Below are positions 8,790 through 17,688 of a DNA stretch of 64,000 bases, piece by piece (within the stretch, counting starts at the first letter, position 1; every line of letters starts with the position of its first letter). Made by a program: the position numbers and the translations under genes. Under the pieces are notes generated by a model. That model did no database searches. It had not been told where the DNA came from and worked only from the letters and a program-made list of their open reading frames with translations. Source of the stretch: Deltaproteobacteria bacterium (GTDB taxonomy: Bacteria; Desulfobacterota; Desulfarculia; Desulfarculales; Desulfarculaceae); the NCBI GenBank assembly GCA_020444165.1, contig JAHLLK010000001.1, forward strand, positions 62,001 to 126,000, in the 5' to 3' direction.

Positions 8790-10547
8790 TTAGCCGCCCA
8801 GGAGGGAGAGGGCCAGGGTCGGCAAGCTGTTGGCCTGGGCCAGCATGGCCACCGCGGCCTGAGCCAGGATGTTGTTTCTGGTGAACTCGGTCATCTCGGT
8901 GGCCACATCCACGTCGCTGATGCGGGACTCCGAGGCCTGCAGGTTCTCAGCCTGAATCTGCAGGTTGGTGATGGTGTTCTCCAGCCGGTTGGAGTAGGCG
9001 CCCATTTCGGCCCGCCGGATGTCCTTCATGGTGATGGCGCGGTCCAGGGCGGCCAGGGAGAGCTGGGCGCCAGACTGGGTCCGGATGTCCGCGCCGTCCC
9101 AGGTGGAGTGCCCGGAGCCGTTCTGGGCCTGCACCCACTCGTCCAACTCGTCGGTGCCCTGGAAGCTGGTCCGGACGCCGCCGGCGTCGTCGGTGTACAG
9201 GACGCCCCACTGACCGGCCATGGAGGTGTTGGGGATGGCGCCGCCCACGATCGCCGGTGCGCTGGTGGCCCCGTTGAAGGCCAGGTTGAAGATCTGCACC
9301 TGGTTGCGCTCGCCGCCCATGTCCATCTGGATCGCCAGCTCGTACTGCTGGGCGTTCTCGTCGTACCAGACGCTGGCGGTCATCTGCTTTTCACCGCCGT
9401 TCAGGAGGTGAATCTGACCCGCGGTGAACAGGTTGGTGCCCATGGCGGTGTCGATGCCGTTGCCCTCTTCGCCCCATTCCGTCGCGAAGAGGTTCAGGGT
9501 GGAGCCGCCGTACACCGCATTGACCCCGATGGAGGTGTTGTAGGTGTTCAGGTAGGCCGACACCTCCAGGGACAGGGAGCCCGCGCTGATGTTGGCGCCG
9601 CTGATGTTGATCACGCCCACCTTGTTCACGGAGTCGTAAGTGCCGATGCCCGCGGCCGAGGCGAAGGTGAAGATGTTGCCGTTGATGGTCATGCTCTGCT
9701 GAGCCATCTCAGTGGAGTCGGCCATCTGGGCGAAAGTGAGGGTCCCCGTGGCCTGGCGGCCCAGGTTGATCCGCTGCACGATGTCGTTGATGGAGTCGTG
9801 GGCCGGATCCACATCCACGTAGCCGTACACGGTCCAGTTGGCCGAGGCCGGGTCGGTGCTGTCGAAGTCGTTGGAGTAGCGGATGCCAAAGAACCCCTGG
9901 GTGGCCGTGGACAGGCCCGTGCCGGTGTAGATGGGGCTGGTGGCGGAGATGGCGTTCAGGGCGCTGGTCCTGAGGGTATCCCGCGGATCGGAGTTGCCGA
10001 CCCTGAGTCCGGTTTCCGAGGTGGCCCGCATGTCATCCATGGAGATGAAGTAGTAGTCCTCGGCCGAGCTGTTGCCCGTACCGAAGTGGATCTTCATGCC
10101 GGAGCCCGCGTGCATTTCCTTCAGCGACCCGTCCAGCAGGCGGACCCCGTTGAAGTCCGTGGCGTTGGCGATACGGTCGATCTCCGCCGCCATGGCCTGG
10201 TACTCGGAGTCCATGATCTCGCGCTGGGCCGTGGTGTAGGTGCCGGTGGAAGACTGCTCAGCCAGCTCCTTCATGCGGGTCAGCTTTTCGTCGATGACGT
10301 TCATCGCGCCTTCCGCCGTCTGAATCATGCTGATGGCGTCGGAGGCGTTACGGATGCCCTGATTGAGCACCGCTATGTCGGCCCGCATGAACTCGCGGAT
10401 GGCGAGACCAGCGGCGTCATCTGCGGCGGAATTGACCCGGAGACCCGAAGAAAGCCTCTCGGTGGACTTGGCCAAACGCCCATAAATGGTGCCCAAGTTT
10501 CGGGCGGCGTTCTGAGCCATTAAGTTATGATTGACAACCAGACTCAT
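8790..10547 (-). CDS. fliC: Flagellin 4 (divergent paralogue)
   Basis: 585 residues. The ends are flagellin-type (MSLVVNHNLMAQNAARNL; ISDVDVATEMTEFTRNNILAQAAVAMLAQANSL), but it differs from the other three: IYGRLAKSTERLSSGLRVN instead of VYDRLGASTQRLSSGLRIN, EYQAMAAEIDR for EFQAMASEIDR, MGAYSNRLENT in the C-terminal helix, and a terminal LSLLGG. It is first in the array and has the best sigma-28 promoter. It may be a minor or proximal-filament flagellin; that is inference. ATG start with GGAGGG 5 bases upstream and the most CsrA-like leader hairpin. Confidence 0.97.
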   Translation of the reverse strand: MSLVVNHNLMAQNAARNLGTIYGRLAKSTERLSSGLRVNSAADDAAGLAIREFMRADIAVLNQGIRNASDAISMIQTAEGAMNVIDEKLTRMKELAEQSSTGTYTTAQREIMDSEYQAMAAEIDRIANATDFNGVRLLDGSLKEMHAGSGMKIHFGTGNSSAEDYYFISMDDMRATSETGLRVGNSDPRDTLRTSALNAISATSPIYTGTGLSTATQGFFGIRYSNDFDSTDPASANWTVYGYVDVDPAHDSINDIVQRINLGRQATGTLTFAQMADSTEMAQQSMTINGNIFTFASAAGIGTYDSVNKVGVINISGANISAGSLSLEVSAYLNTYNTSIGVNAVYGGSTLNLFATEWGEEGNGIDTAMGTNLFTAGQIHLLNGGEKQMTASVWYDENAQQYELAIQMDMGGERNQVQIFNLAFNGATSAPAIVGGAIPNTSMAGQWGVLYTDDAGGVRTSFQGTDELDEWVQAQNGSGHSTWDGADIRTQSGAQLSLAALDRAITMKDIRRAEMGAYSNRLENTITNLQIQAENLQASESRISDVDVATEMTEFTRNNILAQAAVAMLAQANSLPTLALSLLGG

Positions 10548-10569
10548 TTGAACCCTCCTTGGTCCGTCC

Positions 10570-10590
10570 GCGCCAAGATCCTTTTGGCGC
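10570..10590 (-). promoter_or_regulatory. Leader hairpin with AAGGAUC loop (candidate CsrA site), fliC4
   Basis: The RNA would fold as GCGCCAA-AAGGAUC-UUGGCGC, a 7-bp stem with 7-nt loop, 9 nt before AAGGAGGG. The loop AAGGAU matches the high-affinity CsrA consensus A-R-GGAU exactly. Position and shape match the other three leaders although the loop differs. Confidence 0.72.
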
Positions 10591-10694
10591 TCATTTTCAG
10601 TTCCCCTGGGACGCTTCTAACTTCGGTTCCCCTTGCGGCTGGGTCTCACTTCCAAGTGGTGCCCGGTGCCGTTGTTCCCTTGCTTGCAACCTTC

Positions 10695-10721
10695 TTATCG
10701 GCGGCTGGAAAAATCGCTTAA
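10695..10721 (-). promoter_or_regulatory. Sigma-28 (FliA) promoter of fliC4
   Basis: The minus strand has TTAA (10721-10718), 15 bases, then GCCGATAA (10702-10695). The -10 is a perfect FliA box with correct spacing; the -35 is three of four to TAAA. It lies 148 bases upstream of the start, leaving a long leader holding the hairpin. Confidence 0.75.
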
Positions 10722-10784
10722 GGGTTTTTTTGCGGCGGAGGGAAAAAAATGAAGCCCCCGGACGGCGGCGGCCGACCGGCCTGG

Positions 10785-10813
10785 TTGACACCCGGCCGGG
10801 GCTCTGCTTTCAT
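10785..10813 (+). promoter_or_regulatory. Candidate sigma-70 promoter for the GT2-TPR gene
   Basis: TTGACA (10785-10790), 17 bases, TTTCAT (10808-10813). Perfect -35 and spacing, -10 four of six. It lies about 70 bases upstream of the ATG at 10882, back to back with the fliC4 promoter. Confidence 0.45.
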
Positions 10814-10881
10814 GGGGCCGCACCACGGGCCCCGGGGCCCGCGGCGCGCCGCGAGGCCACGCTGACAGCCGGGAGGACGCC

Positions 10882-13053
10882 ATGACCTGGGAGCCGGACG
10901 GCGCCGCGCTGGGGTCACGCCCCCGGCTCAGCGTCTGCATGATGGTGAAGAACGAGGAGAAGCGGCTGCCCGCCGCCCTGGCCAGCGTGGCCCCCTGGGT
11001 GGACGAGTTGGTGGTGGTGGACACCGGCTCCACGGACCGCACCCAGGAGATCGCCCGGGGGTTCGGAGCCCGGATCTATGAACACCCCTGGGCGAACGAT
11101 TTCTCCCGCCACCGCAACCAATCCATATCCTATGCCCGAGGTGAGTGGATTTTGATCCTGGACGCCGATGAGGAGCTGGACCAGGCCACGGCCCCGCTCT
11201 TGGCCGCAGCGCTGGCCACCCTCCCGCCGGTGAACTGCCTGTTGTTCGAGCTTTACAACGGGCCCATCGGCCCCAACAACGCCCCCATCTATCACCCCCG
11301 CCTGTTCCGCAACCTGCCGGGCTTTCACTATGCGGGCAAGGTGCACAACAAGCCGGCCATCCCCGGCCAGGCGGCCCGCACGGGCATCCGCCTGATCCAC
11401 CACGGCTATCACGAGGACCCGGCCACCACCGCGGCCAAGCAGGAGCGGCGCCTGACCATGCTGCGGGCCTGGGTGGCCGAGGAGCCGGACAACCCCCAGG
11501 CCCACGCCTACCTGGCCCAGGCCCTCATCTCCGCGGTCAGCGGCCTGGCCGAAGCGGCCCGGGAGGCGGCCCAGGCCCTGGCCCTGTTGGAGGCTCAGGG
11601 TGGGGAGACCCAGCAGTACCCCCAGGTCTACCATCCGCTTTTGTCCGCCCTGGGAGGCCTGGAGCGGCACGACGAGCTGGAGGCGCACGCCGCGCGTTGC
11701 CTGGAGCTGCGGCCGGAGTACCCGGACCCCTGGTACTTTCTGGTGCTGTCCCGCTTCGCGCGGGGGGACTGGGAGGGCTGCCGCCAGGCGGTGGCGGCCT
11801 TCCTGACCGCCCAGCAGGCGGCCCGGGAGCATCCGGAATGGTTCGTGTTCTTCGAGAACCTCACCCTGGCCCGGCTCCCCCTGGTGCTGGAGCTATGGTG
11901 CCAGGCCGCGGCCCTGGTCGGGCAGGTCGCGGAGGCCCGGGAGGCCTTCCAGCGGCTGGCGGCCCAGCCCGGCTCCGCGGAGGCTCTGGCCAAGGTGCGG
12001 CGGATTCTCCAGGCGCGGGGGCTGCCGGACCCGGTCGCGGCGGAGGACCCGCTGTCCCCCGCCCCGCCTGCGCCGCGTCCCGCGTCTCCCGCCCCGGCCC
12101 CGCCCCCGGCCGGGGAGGGGAAGGCAGCGGAGCTGGTGGCCCGGCTGCGCCAAAATCCCGGCGAGGCCGCGGCCTGGCGGGAGCTGGCCGACGTCCGTTT
12201 CACCCGGGGCGATCACGCCGGGGCGGCAGCCCTGTATGCCCGGGCCCAGGTCCTGGGCGGCCTGGACGCCGCGGCCCTGGCCCGGCTCAAGGTCAGCCGG
12301 CGGCGCACGGCCGGCCAGGAGCCGAGCCTGCGGGAGGCCCCGCCGCGCCTCACCGTGATCCTGGTGGAGGGCCTGGCCCGCGCCGATTGGGCGGCAGGGC
12401 AGGGCGGGGTCCCGGGGCGCTTGGCCTGGGGCAGTCTCGCCGGCCCAGGGGAGATGGACCTCAGCGGGCTCGAGGACTGGGCCGGGGAGCACCGGCTGGG
12501 GCTCTTCCTGGTCCCGGGCCTGGCCGAACCCTGGCCCGCCGCGGCCTGGAGCGTGGGGGGCGGCGGGGAGGCGGCCTGCCGCCCGCCGGAGCTGGCCTAT
12601 CGCCTGCTGGCCGCGGGCTGGCCCGGGGAGACCGGGACCCGCGTAGCGCAGCGGAGCCGCCTCACCGCGGCGCTGGCCCTGCCCGCGGTGGAGGTCTTGG
12701 TGCTGGGCTTGGAACTGAGCGGGGAGCCGGGCCTGAGCGGCCTGGCCCCGGATACGGCCCTGGGGGATTGGCTGGAGCTGTGGGCGGCCTTTTGTGCCCC
12801 CGGCGAGGTGGTGGTGCTGGGCCGGCCCGCGCCCGGGACAGGAGGCGGCGAGCCGCCGCTCCCCAGGTGGGTCGGGCGAAGCTCACCTCCGGACGAAACT
12901 CGCGCGCTCCCGGAGCTGGCTCGGCTCTCGAACGCAACGTCACCACAAGGGGGATTCTACGGCCTGACTTGGCAGGGCGGCCCGCTGCCGGCCCGGCCGG
13001 CCGCCGCGGTGCTGCAGGCGGCCCGGGAGCGCCTGGCCGGCCCCCCGGCCTGA
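10882..13053 (+). CDS. GT2-family glycosyltransferase with TPR repeats
   Basis: 723 residues. The GT2 (GT-A) domain occupies about 14-240: LSVCMMVKNEEKRLPAAL, DELVVVDTGSTDRTQEIA with the nucleotide-binding Asp, and ILILDADEELD as the DXD-type metal site. About 190-480 contains TPR-like helices interrupted by a Pro/Ala-rich linker near 390-415. The last 230 residues show no recognised motif. The ATG has GGAGG 5 bases upstream. Divergent from fliC4 and near fliD, it probably transfers a sugar to flagellin; sugar and acceptor are not visible. It belongs to the same architecture class as the GT2-TPR at 24201-25385 but is nearly twice as long. Confidence 0.85.
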   Translation: MTWEPDGAALGSRPRLSVCMMVKNEEKRLPAALASVAPWVDELVVVDTGSTDRTQEIARGFGARIYEHPWANDFSRHRNQSISYARGEWILILDADEELDQATAPLLAAALATLPPVNCLLFELYNGPIGPNNAPIYHPRLFRNLPGFHYAGKVHNKPAIPGQAARTGIRLIHHGYHEDPATTAAKQERRLTMLRAWVAEEPDNPQAHAYLAQALISAVSGLAEAAREAAQALALLEAQGGETQQYPQVYHPLLSALGGLERHDELEAHAARCLELRPEYPDPWYFLVLSRFARGDWEGCRQAVAAFLTAQQAAREHPEWFVFFENLTLARLPLVLELWCQAAALVGQVAEAREAFQRLAAQPGSAEALAKVRRILQARGLPDPVAAEDPLSPAPPAPRPASPAPAPPPAGEGKAAELVARLRQNPGEAAAWRELADVRFTRGDHAGAAALYARAQVLGGLDAAALARLKVSRRRTAGQEPSLREAPPRLTVILVEGLARADWAAGQGGVPGRLAWGSLAGPGEMDLSGLEDWAGEHRLGLFLVPGLAEPWPAAAWSVGGGGEAACRPPELAYRLLAAGWPGETGTRVAQRSRLTAALALPAVEVLVLGLELSGEPGLSGLAPDTALGDWLELWAAFCAPGEVVVLGRPAPGTGGGEPPLPRWVGRSSPPDETRALPELARLSNATSPQGGFYGLTWQGGPLPARPAAAVLQAARERLAGPPA

Positions 13054-13080
13054 GGAGGGCTGGGCCCATGGCGGAGGAGC

Positions 13081-14274
13081 CTAGTTTGCGGCCGGGGCCA
13101 CCCAGCCCAGCCCCCGGGGCACCCCCCCGCCCAAAAAGCGCCGGGCAAAGTCCAGGCTCTGGCGGTACACCATCTCCCGGGAACGGGGCACGTTGAACCA
13201 CGCCTCCACCGCGTTGCGCTCCTGCCGGCTTTCCATATCGCGCAGCACAAAGGCCTGGAAGGCCGCGACACTGCCGAACAGCTCCTCCACCTTTTTGAAG
13301 TAGCCCTGCTGCGGCAGGGGCACCTGCCGGGGCGCGCCGTCCGGTCCCGGCAGGGTCACCTCGGGGACGTTTTCCAGAAGATCCCCCCGGGTGAGCCGCA
13401 TGGTCTGGGGGTAGCGGAAAGTGTAGGGGTTGGAGAAGATGAGGTGCCCGGCGGTGCGCCCGGCCCAGAAGCGGTAGGCGGCCATGGAGTCCCACACCAC
13501 CAGGGAGCGGGGGCAGACGGCCAGGGCCAGGTGGGACAATCCGCCGTCCCGGCCGGCAAACCCCGCGGCCCGGGACAACAGCCAGGCCAGGTCCGGCAGG
13601 GTGGAGGCCGGGTCCTCCAGGGACAGGGTGGCATCCACTTCCGCGGCCAGCTCCCCGTAAGCGGCCGCCCCCACCGCCACCAGGGCGTAAGCGTCCTTCA
13701 GCCCCCGGGCCAGGGCCCGCCACCAAGCCTCGTCCTGCCAGTAATGATCGGCCCGCCCGGGGTTGAAGGGGAACAGCACCAAAGTGGGCCGGCGGGAAGA
13801 CAACAGGCCGGCCAACTGGGGCGGCCGGGCCGGGTCCACGAATACGCTGGGCCGGTCGTCCAGGTTGTCCAGGCCGTAGTGCAGGCTGTGGGCCAAAACG
13901 GGGTTGGCCCGCACCTGGTCCACCGGGCACACGGGAACCTTGAGGCGGTGCACGCTGTCCGAGACCCAAGTGATAGCGCGGCCGGAGCTGGGCTGGGCCA
14001 CGGCGCGCACGGCCCAGGCCGGCGGCTCGTCCGTGGGCGGCCGCAGCTCCCGCACCAGGGGATGGGCCTCCACCAGCTCCCGCTGCGGCCCGGGGTCCAG
14101 GCAGAGAGCCAAGGGCCGGCCCAGGTTCCTGAGGAGCCCCAGCACCATCAGGGTGTCACCCAGGGCCAGCCGGGCCGGGGGGCGGCATTCCTCCGGGGTC
14201 AGCTCACAGTACAGGGGCAGGTCCAGGTACTCCACGGTGTGGCGCACATGGAGCGGTATCTGCTGAATGAGCAA
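13081..14274 (-). CDS. Putative GT9-like (heptosyltransferase-fold) protein
   Basis: 397 residues. The second half resembles GT9 enzymes: RPTLVLFPFNPG followed by W-DEAWWRALARGL, then FAGRDGGLSHLALA in the place of the GXDSGPXHLA sugar-nucleotide loop. The first half has LALGDTLMVLGLLRNL, like the ADP-heptose transferase start GD-l-tlP. Sequence identity to the family seems low, so the activity is uncertain. The C-terminal ~90 residues are not recognised. Convergent with the GT2-TPR gene (27 bases between stops), probably part of the same flagellin modification set. The start is the ATG at 14274. Confidence 0.6.
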   Translation of the reverse strand: MLIQQIPLHVRHTVEYLDLPLYCELTPEECRPPARLALGDTLMVLGLLRNLGRPLALCLDPGPQRELVEAHPLVRELRPPTDEPPAWAVRAVAQPSSGRAITWVSDSVHRLKVPVCPVDQVRANPVLAHSLHYGLDNLDDRPSVFVDPARPPQLAGLLSSRRPTLVLFPFNPGRADHYWQDEAWWRALARGLKDAYALVAVGAAAYGELAAEVDATLSLEDPASTLPDLAWLLSRAAGFAGRDGGLSHLALAVCPRSLVVWDSMAAYRFWAGRTAGHLIFSNPYTFRYPQTMRLTRGDLLENVPEVTLPGPDGAPRQVPLPQQGYFKKVEELFGSVAAFQAFVLRDMESRQERNAVEAWFNVPRSREMVYRQSLDFARRFLGGGVPRGLGWVAPAAN

Positions 14275-14689
14275 AAGTACCTCCCGGGGGAGCGGCGGGG
14301 CGCCGTGGTCTTCACACGCGCTTTTATACTATAGTAGGCCCCGTCCGGGGGGAATCTAAAAATCCACCGTCATAACGGGAGGTAACCAGCCAAGGCTTCG
14401 GACCTCCGCCCAACGGGCGCCCTCCGGCCCCTCCGCCGCCTCCCGCCGGCCCAGACCGGGCGTCTGGGGGCGGCCCAGGGGGCAGCCCGGCCTTTCTGAC
14501 CCCCCGTCCCCGGCAATTTTTGCCGTTTCGGAGCAGGCGGGGCGTAGGGCAGCTCGAGAAGCGTTCAAAAAAACCTGTAAATGATGATGGTTGGCCGAAG
14601 GGCAGATTTTAGGCTCTGGGGCATGTTTGTTGCATTCCCGGGGGGTGGACTTCCAGTATCTGGGTGCTTTGACCGGAGGCAATTAACCA
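14275..14689. other. Intergenic region upstream of fliD
   Basis: 415 bases between divergent genes. A TATA-like AT patch at about 14320-14335 may be a promoter for the leftward GT9-like gene. The 14350-14560 part is GC-rich with no gene or strong structure. A sigma-54-like promoter for fliD lies at 14619-14634. Confidence 0.4.
14619..14634 (+). promoter_or_regulatory. Sigma-54-like promoter of fliD-fliS
   Basis: GGGCATG-N4-TTGCA resembles TGGCACG-N4-TTGCA: both the -24 GG and -12 GC dinucleotides have correct spacing, with two mismatches in the -24 box. The start codon is 56 bases downstream. Confidence 0.55.
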
Positions 14690-17119
14690 GTGGCCGACAC
14701 CAGCGGGATCACGTACCAGAGTTACATGACGCCCAACACGAACTTCTCCTCCCTGAGCGGTTCGATCAACTTCACGGGTTTGGGTTCGGGCACCGACTTT
14801 AATGAGATCATCGACCAGTTGGTGGAGATCGAATCCATCAACAAAACCCGGTTGGAGTACTGGCGGAGTTCCTGGGAAGCCAAGATCGAATCCATGCAGT
14901 CCCTGAACCAGCGCCTGGAGGCGGTGGAAGAGGCTGCCGGGGCCATGGACACCAAGGCCGAGTTCCTTTCCAAGGCGGCGGCCACCAGCAACACCGGCGT
15001 GGCCTACGCCACCCCCACCTCCGAGGCCACCACCGGCGCCTACCAGGTGGAGGTGGGCACGGATGTCAAACAAATCCTACGCTCGGTGGGCTGGGCCTCG
15101 GCCGCCACCGCCGACATCGCAGGCTCGGCGGGCACCCTGGACTTCGACATCGACGGCACCTCCTACAGCGTGGCCGTGGACGCCACGGACACGCTGACCA
15201 CCCTGGCCGGCAAAATCAACACGGCCGTGGGCTCGGACGTGGCCGAGGTCATCAACGACGGCACCGGTTCGCGTCCCTATCACCTGCAAATAACTAGCAA
15301 TGTGGGCGGTGCGGACGGGCGGCTCACGGTCACCAAGAACAACACCTATTTGTCCCTGGACGAAAAGGACGTGTTTCTCCGGGACGACACCGGCTGGACC
15401 GGACCCAGCCTGGGGGTGGTGGGACAGTTCACCGGTGACAAGGCCACGGCCAGCATCTACGACTATGATTTCGAGGTGGTCAACGGCGGCACGGTGGGCA
15501 CGGACGTCATTGACCTGCGCTGGCGGGTCAACGGCGGAGCTTGGAACGATTTCTCCCTGCCGGCCGACTACCAGGCCGGGTCCAGCGTGGCCATCGAAGA
15601 AGGCTTCAGCATGCAGTTCGGCACGGGCACCTTCACCAACGGGGAGACCTTTGCGGTGCGGGGCGTGGCCAATGACCTGGACGATGCCGAGTTGACCGAC
15701 TGGGGCGGGCCGGCCGTGTCCACCGGCGGCAACTACCAGGGTTACGAGAACAAGACCTACACCTTCCGCGTGGCCACCGGCGGCGCCATCCAAGCCGGGG
15801 GCGGGGCGGACACCATCGTGCTCTCCTGGACCAACTCCGCCGGCAAGACCGGCACGGTGAGCATCGACGATTCGGATCTGTATTACGAAGTTGAGCAGGG
15901 CATCAAGATCAAGATCGATGCCGGCACCCTGACCAAGGAAGACCAGTTCCAAATCAACGCCTTTGCGCCGACCCTGCAGCAGGGGCAGGACAAGGGCCTG
16001 GCCTCGGCCACCAAGGTGGTGCATTCGGGCTTCGTGGACACGGCGGTGACGCCGGTGACCTCGGTGGCCGGCACTTTCAGCTATACCTACAACGGCCAGG
16101 CCTACAACGTGGCCGTGGACGCCGGCACCACGCTGAGCCAGTTGGTGAAGGCCATCAACCAGGACAGTCTGAATCCCGGGGTGACCGCCAGCATCATCAA
16201 CGACGGCATGGGCCTGCCCGACAGCTACAAGCTGGTCCTGACCGGCAACACCGCCGGGGCGTCCTACCAGATTACCAACGTCACCCACGACTTTGACAAC
16301 GACGCCTTTGGCACCGGCGGGAACCTGGGCGGCGGTTTCACCCGCAGCCAGTACGCCACCAACAGCATGATCAAGGTGGACGGCTTTCCGGCGGATGCCG
16401 ATACCTATTTGCAGCGCAACAAGAACGAGGTCAGCGACGTCATCACCGGGGTGACCTTGAGCCTGCGGGACGCGGGCAGTGCGGTGATCACGGTGTCGGC
16501 CGACTTGAATGGGGTATACGGCAAGATCGAGGCCCTGGTAAACGCCTTGAACTATGCCCAGGAATTCATCCGCACCTCCACCAAGTACGACCCGGACGGC
16601 GAGGATACCGGCATCATGATCGGCAACTACGGTTACCAGATCATCAACTCGCGGCTGAATTCCACCATGAACGAATCGGTGGCGGGCTTGGTAGATGGCA
16701 CGGACCTCTACACCCACCTCTCACAGATAGGCATCAAAACCGATCCGGATGCGGACGGAGCCTGGGTCATCGACTCCACCGCCCTGCTGGCGGCCATGAA
16801 CGAGGACCTGGACGCGGTGGCCAACCTGTTCGTTTACAACGAAGACAATGGCAGCTTGGGCGTGGCCAAGCGCATGTACAACGAGTCGTCGACGCTGACC
16901 AATTCCTCCACCGGCATGCTGAACGTCCTCATCAGCAACTATCAGGGCATCATCAAGAACATCGACGACAAGATTGACTTTGAAGAGGACCGGTTGGAGT
17001 TGTTCCGCCAGCGCCAGGTGGAGCGTTTCGCCAGGTTGGAAGCCACCTTGAGCAAGTTGAACGGCACCTCCAGCAGCATCGAGGCCGCCATCGCCCAGCT
17101 GCCCAGCACCAGCAAGTAG
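14690..17119 (+). CDS. fliD: Flagellar filament cap FliD
   Basis: 809 residues, far longer than the ~470 of E. coli. The N-terminal FliD_N motif is FTGLGSGTDFNEIIDQLVEI (28-47). The C-terminal FliD_C region has TKYDPDGEDTGIMIGNYGYQ and a heptad-rich tail. Two Flagellin_IN-type segments lie at about 147-215 and 459-530. Between them are two related beta modules at about 256-326 and 356-426, each ending in a G-T-F/L-T-N/K-x-E/D-x-F pattern; similar modules recur in FlgL. GTG start with GGAGG 10 bases upstream. The cap folds exported flagellin at the filament tip. fliS follows 75 bases downstream. Confidence 0.95.
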   Translation: MADTSGITYQSYMTPNTNFSSLSGSINFTGLGSGTDFNEIIDQLVEIESINKTRLEYWRSSWEAKIESMQSLNQRLEAVEEAAGAMDTKAEFLSKAAATSNTGVAYATPTSEATTGAYQVEVGTDVKQILRSVGWASAATADIAGSAGTLDFDIDGTSYSVAVDATDTLTTLAGKINTAVGSDVAEVINDGTGSRPYHLQITSNVGGADGRLTVTKNNTYLSLDEKDVFLRDDTGWTGPSLGVVGQFTGDKATASIYDYDFEVVNGGTVGTDVIDLRWRVNGGAWNDFSLPADYQAGSSVAIEEGFSMQFGTGTFTNGETFAVRGVANDLDDAELTDWGGPAVSTGGNYQGYENKTYTFRVATGGAIQAGGGADTIVLSWTNSAGKTGTVSIDDSDLYYEVEQGIKIKIDAGTLTKEDQFQINAFAPTLQQGQDKGLASATKVVHSGFVDTAVTPVTSVAGTFSYTYNGQAYNVAVDAGTTLSQLVKAINQDSLNPGVTASIINDGMGLPDSYKLVLTGNTAGASYQITNVTHDFDNDAFGTGGNLGGGFTRSQYATNSMIKVDGFPADADTYLQRNKNEVSDVITGVTLSLRDAGSAVITVSADLNGVYGKIEALVNALNYAQEFIRTSTKYDPDGEDTGIMIGNYGYQIINSRLNSTMNESVAGLVDGTDLYTHLSQIGIKTDPDADGAWVIDSTALLAAMNEDLDAVANLFVYNEDNGSLGVAKRMYNESSTLTNSSTGMLNVLISNYQGIIKNIDDKIDFEEDRLELFRQRQVERFARLEATLSKLNGTSSSIEAAIAQLPSTSK

Positions 17120-17194
17120 GGCGGCCGCCAGGCATAGCTTAGTTTTGACGGGGCAAGGATAGGCCCCTGGCATTCCAAGGATGGGAGCAAAGTT

Positions 17195-17635
17195 ATGATC
17201 ACCTACGGACAGAATCAGTACCGGAAGACCCAGGTGGCTACCGTGGACCGGGGTCGCTTGATCGTCCTGTTGTATGAGGGGGCCATAAGCTTTCTCAACA
17301 AGGCCAAGGCGGCGGTGGACGAGAAGGACATCCCCACGGCCAGCGGGCTTATCAACCGGGCCTTGGACATCATCGACGAGCTGAACGCCTCCCTGAACAT
17401 GGACCAGGGCGGGGACATCGCGGCCAATCTGCGGCGGTTGTACCTGTTCATGGTGGATCAGCTGGTGAAGGCCAAGATCAAGGGCGAGAAAGAGCCCATT
17501 GACGAGGTCATCCGCATGCTGACCACCCTGAACGACGCCTGGCGGCAGGCCGTGGCCACCCCCGAAGCCCAGGAAGTGCTGCGGCGGCAGGCTCCGGTGC
17601 AGGCGGCCCAAGTCCGGGGTTCGGTCACCATTTAG
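17195..17635 (+). CDS. fliS: Flagellin export chaperone FliS
   Basis: 146 residues, close to the usual 130. Motifs: the N-terminal YRKTQVATVDRGRLIVLLYEGA (6-27), the INRALDIIDELNASLNMDQGGDIAANL helix and YLFMVDQLVKAKIK, all standard FliS. It binds the C-terminal D0 helix of flagellin in the cytoplasm and prevents premature polymerisation. Probably cotranscribed with fliD. In B. subtilis FliS also supports FliW-CsrA control, which is relevant because both genes are in this locus. A MITE now separates the stop from the terminator. Confidence 0.95.
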   Translation: MITYGQNQYRKTQVATVDRGRLIVLLYEGAISFLNKAKAAVDEKDIPTASGLINRALDIIDELNASLNMDQGGDIAANLRRLYLFMVDQLVKAKIKGEKEPIDEVIRMLTTLNDAWRQAVATPEAQEVLRRQAPVQAAQVRGSVTI

Positions 17636-17688
17636 CCAGGGGCGGCTCGGGCGGGGGGCCCGGATCGCGCGGCCAATTTGGGACCTAG

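Noticed and set aside
2743..10523. Very long open frames antisense to the flagellin genes (for example 2743-4596 and 9108-10523 on the plus strand)
   Set aside because: They are GC-skew shadows of the flagellin codons: Gly/Val/His-rich translations without motifs, no Shine-Dalgarno logic, and repeated wherever a flagellin lies opposite.
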